From Jeotgalibacillus malaysiensis (GTDB lineage Bacteria; Bacillota; Bacilli; Bacillales; Jeotgalibacillaceae): 64,000 bases of DNA. How positions within the stretch are numbered: the stretch's first letter is position 1; each line of letters begins with the position of its first letter. The notes below the pieces were generated by a model that did not search any database, had not been told where the DNA came from, and saw nothing but the letters and a program-made list of their open reading frames with translations. Where the stretch lies: assembly GCA_000818095.1 (NCBI GenBank), contig CP009416.1:676001-740000 (forward strand). Direction: 5' to 3'. The position numbers were made by a program, and so were the translations under genes. Shown here one piece after another: positions 59,088-64,000 of the stretch.

Positions 59088-61259
59088 ATGGAACAGCATA
59101 AACAACAGATCACCCGTCTGGCAGCAAATATTTCAATTGATGCCGCAAAAGTGGAGAAAGTCATCCAGCTTTTAGACGAAGGGAACACAGTGCCTTTTAT
59201 TGCACGATACAGAAAAGAAATGACAGGTGCGCTTGATGAAGTTCAGATCAAAAATATCTCTGACAGCTGGGCTTACCTGCAAAACCTTGAAACTAGAAAA
59301 GAAGAAGTGCTTCGCCTAATTGAAGAACAGGACAAGCTGACTGATGAATTAAAGCAAGCCATTATAAAAGCAGACAAGCTGCAGGCAGTAGAAGATCTCT
59401 ACCGTCCTTATAAGCAAAAAAGAAGAACGCGAGCAACGAAAGCTAAAGAAAAAGGACTTGAACCACTTGCGACATGGTTATTATCCTTCCCGAGAAACGG
59501 AAATGTCGAAGCAAAAGCAGCTGAATTCGTCTCAGAGGAAAAAGAAGTCGCGAACACAGAAGAAGCGCTGGCGGGTGCTAGAGATATCATCGCTGAAATG
59601 CTTGCAGATGATGCGAAGATCCGTGAGTACATACGAAACCAGACGTTCAGAAACGGAAAGATCACGTCTGCAGTTAAAAAAGCAGAGCTAGATGAAAAAG
59701 GAATCTTCGAAATGTACTACGAGTACGAAGAACCCGTTTCAAAAATTGTGCCTCACCGTACACTCGCACTGAACCGTGGTGAAAAGGAAGACGTACTGCG
59801 CGTATCTATTCAGCCTGATCAGGAAAGAATCCTGTCTGAGTTAAAACGTAAGCACGTAAAATATCCGCAGTCCGTATCCGCAGATCAAATAGCTGAAGCA
59901 ATCGAAGACAGCTATAAGCGACTCATTCTTCCTTCTATTGAAAGGGAGATCAGAAACGAACTGACTGAGAAAGCAGAAAATCAGGCCATCCACATTTTCT
60001 CAGAGAATCTGAAGAACCTGCTGTTGCAGGCACCACTTAAAGGTAAAAAAGTGCTTGGCGTTGACCCTGCATACCGTACCGGCTGCAAGCTTGCGGTTGT
60101 TGATGAAACCGGAAAGATGCTTTATATCGGTGTCATCTATCCGCACACAACAAAAGATCCATCCAAAGCTGCCGCGACATTTAAAAAAGTTGTTAAAGAC
60201 TTTGGCATTGAGCTTGTCGCAATCGGAAACGGTACGGCTTCACGTGAAACAGAACAATTCGTTGCAGACCAGCTCCAGGAAATTGACCAGGAAGTGTATT
60301 ATCTAATCGTCAATGAAGCAGGTGCGAGTGTCTATTCAGCATCAGATATCGCCCGTGAAGAATTCCCTGATCTTCAGGTAGAGGAAAGAAGCGCAGTATC
60401 AATTGCCAGACGACTTCAGGATCCGCTGGCTGAGCTTGTGAAAATCGATCCTAAATCAGTCGGTGTCGGCCAATATCAGCACGACGTTTCCCAGAAAAAG
60501 CTCAATGAATCACTGACATTCGTTGTGGAGACTGCTGTAAATAAAGTCGGCGTAAATGTAAACACAGCATCACCATCGCTCCTTCAATATGTAGCAGGGC
60601 TATCAAAAACAGTTGCGCAGAATATCGTAAAAATCCGTGATGAAGCAGGGAAGTTCAGCAACCGTAAGCAGCTGAAGAAAATTCCGCGCCTCGGTGCAAA
60701 AACGTACGAGCAGTGTATCGGCTTCCTTCGTATTGCAGAAGGTGAGAACCCGCTCGACCGCACAGCCATTCACCCTGAAAACTATCAGGACGTAGAAAAG
60801 ATGATTAAACAGGTTGGCTTTGACCTGAATGCCATCGGTTCAGAAGAGCTGAAGCAGGCGATCATCCAGAAGACACCTGAGCAGTGGTCAGCAGATACAG
60901 ACATCGGCATTCACACAATGAAAGACATTATTGAAGCTCTAATCCGCCCCGGACGTGACCCGCGTGATGAACTTGATAAACCGATTCTGAAAAAGGACGT
61001 GTTAAAAATGGAAGACCTGAAGCCGGGTATGGAGCTGCAGGGAACTGTACGTAACGTAGTCGACTTCGGCGCTTTTGTAGATATCGGCGTCAAACAGGAC
61101 GGGCTCGTTCATATTTCCAAGCTGAAAAAAGGATTCGTCAAACATCCGCTTGATGTCGTTTCACTTGGTGACGTTGTAACCGTATGGATCGAACAGGTCG
61201 ATGCGAAAAAAGGCAGAATCGCACTCACCATGCTGCCACCTGCACAACAGACAAATTAA
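59088..61259 (+). CDS. tex: Transcription accessory protein Tex (YdcI-like)
   Basis: 723-residue RNA-binding protein associated with transcription, conserved across bacteria. Tex N-terminal helical domain (about 10-190), YqgF/RNase H-like (about 320-450, KVLGVDPAYRTGCKLAVVD), tandem helix-hairpin-helix (VNVNTASPSLLQYVAGLSKTVAQNIV near 500), and C-terminal S1 (GMELQGTVRNVVDFGAFVDIGVKQDGLVHISKL near 645). Length as B. subtilis YdcI. ATG 59088 chosen from homology; SD GAAAGG is 11 bases away. A small palindrome TCACCAGGTGA lies in the promoter region at 59025. Confidence 0.95.
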   Translation: MEQHKQQITRLAANISIDAAKVEKVIQLLDEGNTVPFIARYRKEMTGALDEVQIKNISDSWAYLQNLETRKEEVLRLIEEQDKLTDELKQAIIKADKLQAVEDLYRPYKQKRRTRATKAKEKGLEPLATWLLSFPRNGNVEAKAAEFVSEEKEVANTEEALAGARDIIAEMLADDAKIREYIRNQTFRNGKITSAVKKAELDEKGIFEMYYEYEEPVSKIVPHRTLALNRGEKEDVLRVSIQPDQERILSELKRKHVKYPQSVSADQIAEAIEDSYKRLILPSIEREIRNELTEKAENQAIHIFSENLKNLLLQAPLKGKKVLGVDPAYRTGCKLAVVDETGKMLYIGVIYPHTTKDPSKAAATFKKVVKDFGIELVAIGNGTASRETEQFVADQLQEIDQEVYYLIVNEAGASVYSASDIAREEFPDLQVEERSAVSIARRLQDPLAELVKIDPKSVGVGQYQHDVSQKKLNESLTFVVETAVNKVGVNVNTASPSLLQYVAGLSKTVAQNIVKIRDEAGKFSNRKQLKKIPRLGAKTYEQCIGFLRIAEGENPLDRTAIHPENYQDVEKMIKQVGFDLNAIGSEELKQAIIQKTPEQWSADTDIGIHTMKDIIEALIRPGRDPRDELDKPILKKDVLKMEDLKPGMELQGTVRNVVDFGAFVDIGVKQDGLVHISKLKKGFVKHPLDVVSLGDVVTVWIEQVDAKKGRIALTMLPPAQQTN

Positions 61260-61274
61260 ATTGGAGGAAACATA

Positions 61275-61688
61275 ATGGCTTTTTATATCATTGCGATTGC
61301 AGCAGCAGTCGCAACACTAGGGATTACTTTTAACTATATCGCCCACCTTGGCAGCATCATCAAAACCGCCGAAGGGCGCGGCGATGAAGGAATGACAGTG
61401 CAAACCTTACTTACACGCTTTTTCTTTTCAACGATGATCATCGAACTAGTTCCACTTGCTGTCATCGTACTAGTATATGCCCTGATGGAAAGACCGGATA
61501 CAGGACTTCCGGTTATTCCACTCGTCATTATCATAGGCGCAGCTATATTTGGTGTGATGCAGGTACTGATCAGAATGAAGCAGGATGTACCGGCTGAAGC
61601 AAAAGGTCAGGTCCGTTCATTTTCACTGATCAGCATGCAGCTCATTACATCAATGCCGCTAATCGCACTCATCTTCCTTTTCATCTAA
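61275..61688 (+). CDS. Membrane protein of unknown function, 137 aa
   Basis: Four hydrophobic segments (about 3-25, 45-68, 77-95, 115-136). Between the first two, SIIKTAEGRGDEGMTVQTLLTRFFFSTMIIELVPLAVIVLVYALME resembles the loop and helix of F-type ATP synthase c-subunit proteolipids, but it is longer, with an extra pair of helices; the likeness may be superficial. SD TTGGAGG. It lies between tex and ydcK where B. subtilis has cmpA, but does not resemble it. Confidence 0.7.
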   Translation: MAFYIIAIAAAVATLGITFNYIAHLGSIIKTAEGRGDEGMTVQTLLTRFFFSTMIIELVPLAVIVLVYALMERPDTGLPVIPLVIIIGAAIFGVMQVLIRMKQDVPAEAKGQVRSFSLISMQLITSMPLIALIFLFI

Positions 61689-61704
61689 AAGGAGGTACAG
61701 ATGA

Positions 61705-62178
61705 ATGACAAACGAAGAACTGCAACAATTAACAGAACAAATCTCACTTGAATCGTTCGGGAAGAGGTTTAGGCACGATGCCTATTTCAACGGGCGCCTG
61801 AGAACAACGGGTGGAAGATACCTGCTTGTCAGCCATCATATCGAAATCAATAAAAAGTATCTCGACGAACACGGCTACGCTGAGCTAGTTGGAATTATCA
61901 AACACGAACTCGCGCACTATCACCTTCATATAGAAGGAAGAGGGTATCAGCACAGGGACAGTGACTTCAGAGAACTGATCAAAGCAGTGGGGGCGCCAAG
62001 ATTCTGTACACCACTGCCTTCTCAAAAGAATAAGCGGCTTCCGCGTAATAAAGTGTATGAATGCAGTGACTGCGGTCAGCTTTATCACAGGAAGAAAAGA
62101 TTTGATACGAATAAATACCGCTGCGGGAAATGTAGCGGAAGACTGACGTTTTTAGGTGTGGATCAGTCACTTGCATAA
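61705..62178 (+). CDS. ydcK: SprT-like zinc metallopeptidase-type protein (YdcK)
   Basis: 157-residue SprT family protein. IIKHELAHYHLH has the zinc motif H-E-x-x-H (His67, Glu68, His71) with a later histidine (YQHRDSDFREL). A C-terminal zinc ribbon C-x2-C...C-x2-C is present (YECSDCGQLYHRKKRFDTNKYRCGKCSG). Related eukaryotic Spartan cuts DNA-protein crosslinks; the bacterial role is unproven. SD AAAGGAGGTAC. Last protein gene before the tRNA cluster, as in B. subtilis. Confidence 0.92.
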   Translation: MTNEELQQLTEQISLESFGKRFRHDAYFNGRLRTTGGRYLLVSHHIEINKKYLDEHGYAELVGIIKHELAHYHLHIEGRGYQHRDSDFRELIKAVGAPRFCTPLPSQKNKRLPRNKVYECSDCGQLYHRKKRFDTNKYRCGKCSGRLTFLGVDQSLA

Positions 62179-62187
62179 TAGCCAGGC

Positions 62188-62223
62188 TGCCGGGAGTGTG
62201 ATTTGCTTCCGGCAGCTTTTTAT
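62188..62223 (+). terminator. Terminator of ydcK
   Basis: GCTGCCGG/CCGGCAGC stem followed by T5. Confidence 0.85.
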
Positions 62224-62275
62224 TTGCTGATAATGGAGGGGATGTTTTTTCTTTTGAGAAGCGGGGGGATTGCTT

Positions 62276-62304
62276 TTGACATCACCTTTGAAATGTGGTA
62301 AATT
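62276..62304 (+). promoter_or_regulatory. tRNA/rRNA promoter P1
   Basis: TTGACA (62276-62281), 17 bp, TAAATT (62299-62304). Confidence 0.75.
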
Positions 62305-62373
62305 ACATTCACTAGCCTTTAAAGCGAACGGCACTGACGAACAAAAACTTTTGAAATTATTTTATAAAAGTGA

Positions 62374-62403
62374 TTGACTTTTGTTTTGAATGTCTGTTAT
62401 GAT
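62374..62403 (+). promoter_or_regulatory. tRNA/rRNA promoter P2
   Basis: TTGACT (62374-62379), 18 bp, TATGAT (62398-62403), 98 bp after P1. Tandem promoters are usual for Bacillus rRNA/tRNA operons. Confidence 0.75.
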
Positions 62404-62477
62404 ATTAAACGTCGGCAAGAGAGACGCCAAGAGAAACACTTACATAAAGGCTTGCTGAAACAATTGAATGACATCGT

Positions 62478-62552
62478 TCCACAGTAGCTCAGTGGTAGAG
62501 CAATCGGCTGTTAACCGATCGGTCGTAGGTTCGAGTCCTACCTGTGGAGCCA
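62478..62552 (+). tRNA. tRNA-Asn (GTT)
   Basis: Cloverleaf with anticodon GTT in CTGTTAACC, TTCGAGTC T-loop, encoded CCA. Confidence 0.97.
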
Positions 62553-62559
62553 TTTTTAT

Positions 62560-62650
62560 GGGGAAGTACTCAAGTGGCTGAAGAGGCGCCCCTGCTAAGG
62601 GTGTAGGTCGCGTAAGCGGCGCGAGGGTTCAAATCCCTCCTTCTCCGCCA
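62560..62650 (+). tRNA. tRNA-Ser (GCT)
   Basis: Class II tRNA with long variable arm (GTAGGTCGCGTAAGCGGCGCG), anticodon GCT, encoded CCA. One G-U pair in the acceptor stem. Confidence 0.97.
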
Positions 62651-62656
62651 GAACAT

Positions 62657-62731
62657 GGCCCGTTGGTCAAGTGGTTAAGACACCGCCCTTTCACGGCGGT
62701 AACACGGGTTCGAATCCCGTACGGGTCACCA
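62657..62731 (+). tRNA. tRNA-Glu (TTC)
   Basis: Anticodon TTC in CTTTCAC, GGTTCGAATCC T-arm, encoded CCA. Confidence 0.97.
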
Positions 62732-62760
62732 CTTATTTGATAAATACATAGTTTCACTTT

Positions 62761-62836
62761 GGTCCCGTGGTGTAGCGGTTAACATGCCTGCCTGTCACGC
62801 AGGAGATCGCCGGTTCGATCCCGGTCGGGACCGCCA
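62761..62836 (+). tRNA. tRNA-Asp (GTC)
   Basis: Anticodon GTC in CTGTCAC, acceptor GGTCCCG/CGGGACC, encoded CCA. Confidence 0.97.
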
Positions 62837-62845
62837 TTTAATTAT

Positions 62846-62920
62846 TGGGCTATAGCCAAGCGGTAAGGCAACGGACTTTGACTCCGTCATGCGTTGGTTC
62901 GAATCCAGCTAGCCCAGCCA
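62846..62920 (+). tRNA. tRNA-Gln (TTG)
   Basis: Anticodon TTG in CTTTGAC, acceptor TGGGCTA/TAGCCCA, encoded CCA. Confidence 0.97.
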
Positions 62921-62927
62921 TTTTTTA

Positions 62928-63003
62928 GAGCCATTAGCTCAGTTGGTAGAGCATCTGACTTTTAATCAGAGGGTCGAAGGTTCGAGTCCTTCATGGCTCA
63001 CCA
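62928..63003 (+). tRNA. tRNA-Lys (TTT)
   Basis: Anticodon TTT in CTTTTAA, acceptor GAGCCAT/ATGGCTC, encoded CCA. Confidence 0.97.
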
Positions 63004-63015
63004 TTATTGTTATCT

Positions 63016-63097
63016 GCGGGTGTGGTGGAATTGGCAGACACGCTAGACTTAGGATCTAGTGCCGCAAGGCGTGGGGGTTCAAGTCCCTCCACCCGCA
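63016..63097 (+). tRNA. tRNA-Leu (TAG), CCA not encoded
   Basis: Class II cloverleaf, anticodon TAG in CTTAGGA, acceptor GCGGGTG/CACCCGC, discriminator A. Followed by TTTTT, so CCA must be added by the nucleotidyltransferase, unlike the other nine tRNAs here. The T-run may also act as terminator or pause. Confidence 0.96.
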
Positions 63098-63121
63098 TTT
63101 TTATTTCTTTCAAAAAAAGAA

Positions 63122-63150
63122 TTGACAACTAGAAGTTATATTGATATAAT
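63122..63150 (+). promoter_or_regulatory. Perfect-consensus SigA promoter inside the tRNA cluster
   Basis: TTGACA (63122-63127), exactly 17 bp, TATAAT (63145-63150). It would drive tRNA-Leu(GAG), Arg, Gly and the rRNA genes. Confidence 0.9.
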
Positions 63151-63172
63151 ATTACTTGTCGCTCGAAAACGA

Positions 63173-63258
<86 letters not shown>

Positions 63259-63267
63259 AATAAGTAA

Positions 63268-63344
63268 GCGCCCGTAGCTCAATTGGATAGAGCGTTTGAC
63301 TACGGATCAAAAGGTTAGGGGTTCGACTCCTCTCGGGCGCGCCA
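63268..63344 (+). tRNA. tRNA-Arg (ACG)
   Basis: Anticodon ACG (A34 expected to be edited to inosine), acceptor GCGCCCG/CGGGCGC, encoded CCA. Confidence 0.97.
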
Positions 63345-63361
63345 TATTTTAAATTTTATAT

Positions 63362-63435
63362 GCGGGTGTAGTTTAGTGGTAAAACCTCAGCCTTCCAAGC
63401 TGATGTCGTGAGTTCGATTCTCATCACCCGCTCCA
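63362..63435 (+). tRNA. tRNA-Gly (TCC)
   Basis: Anticodon TCC in CTTCCAA, acceptor GCGGGTG/CACCCGC (U discriminator), encoded CCA. Confidence 0.97.
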
Positions 63436-63537
63436 TTATTTTTGAAACAATTGAACCTTGAAAACTAAACAACCAAACGTCAACGTTTTAAGATTTTTAG
63501 TCTTTTTCGAAATAAAAAGACAATGAGCTTTTCAAAC

Positions 63538-64000
<463 letters not shown>

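Overview
This 64 kb window is chromosomal DNA from a low-to-mid GC, endospore-former-type Firmicute. A complete sigB operon (rsbRSTUVW-sigB-rsbX), ndoAI-ndoA, alr, acpS, the ydbS-ydbT pair, cshA, murF and ddl appear in the order known from the ddl-to-ydcK segment of Bacillus subtilis, and the segment ends in a tRNA cluster and the start of a 16S rRNA gene. Protein divergence from Bacillus and the visible 16S V1-V2 sequence suggest Planococcaceae or a close relative, possibly Jeotgalibacillus; that is inference. There is no prophage, insertion sequence, CRISPR array or conjugative element.

Layout. 1-3.2 kb: divergent Fur-controlled siderophore uptake genes. 3.2-10 kb: small stress, membrane and regulatory genes (YdaG-like, ElaA, YkvS, a CstR-type persulfide sensor, Pmp3-like) and a large type I pullulanase. 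10-31 kb: azoreductase, a frameshifted DUF4870 gene, a PopT-type lipid-carrier transporter, two YegS-type lipid kinases, pyroglutamyl peptidase, an MFS transporter, Ohr, a DD-carboxypeptidase, an orphan Opp-type permease pair, cardiolipin synthase, the csoR-copZ-copA copper module, a CBS protein and a SEDS polymerase. 31-39.5 kb: an ABC importer with TVP38/TMEM64, CDP-alcohol phosphatidyltransferase and SelD-associated-type FAD oxidoreductase genes, recalling E. coli ynjBCDF/ydjXZ. 39.6-62.2 kb: a symporter, then the ddl-murF-(esterase)-cshA-ydbST-ydcA-acpS-[ydcC pseudogene]-alr-ndoAI-ndoA-sigB operon-tex-ydcK backbone. 62.2-64 kb: two tandem promoters, ten tRNAs with an internal consensus promoter, and the 16S start.

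Sigma-B connects several parts: its operon carries the internal SigB promoter before rsbV, and SigB-like promoters precede an acidic lipoprotein gene and the YdaG-like gene. A SigW-like promoter precedes ydbST. Fur and CsoR operators are visible at the iron and copper loci.

The most unusual content is intergenic. At five loci (11.1, 26.8, 39.6, 43.7 and 50.6 kb) there are degenerate tandem arrays with a 21-bp period. Each has its own consensus, although two share a TTGAGTGC core. Where the period breaks, it jumps to about 30-31 bp, so the spacing stays at whole DNA helical turns. A separate 53-bp tandem array next to the siderophore gene carries a Fur-box-like core in each unit. A palindromic repeat of about 150 bp occurs in full or shortened form at five places, plus one divergent relative. 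Two genes are broken: the DUF4870 gene by one frameshift and ydcC by three in-frame stop codons.
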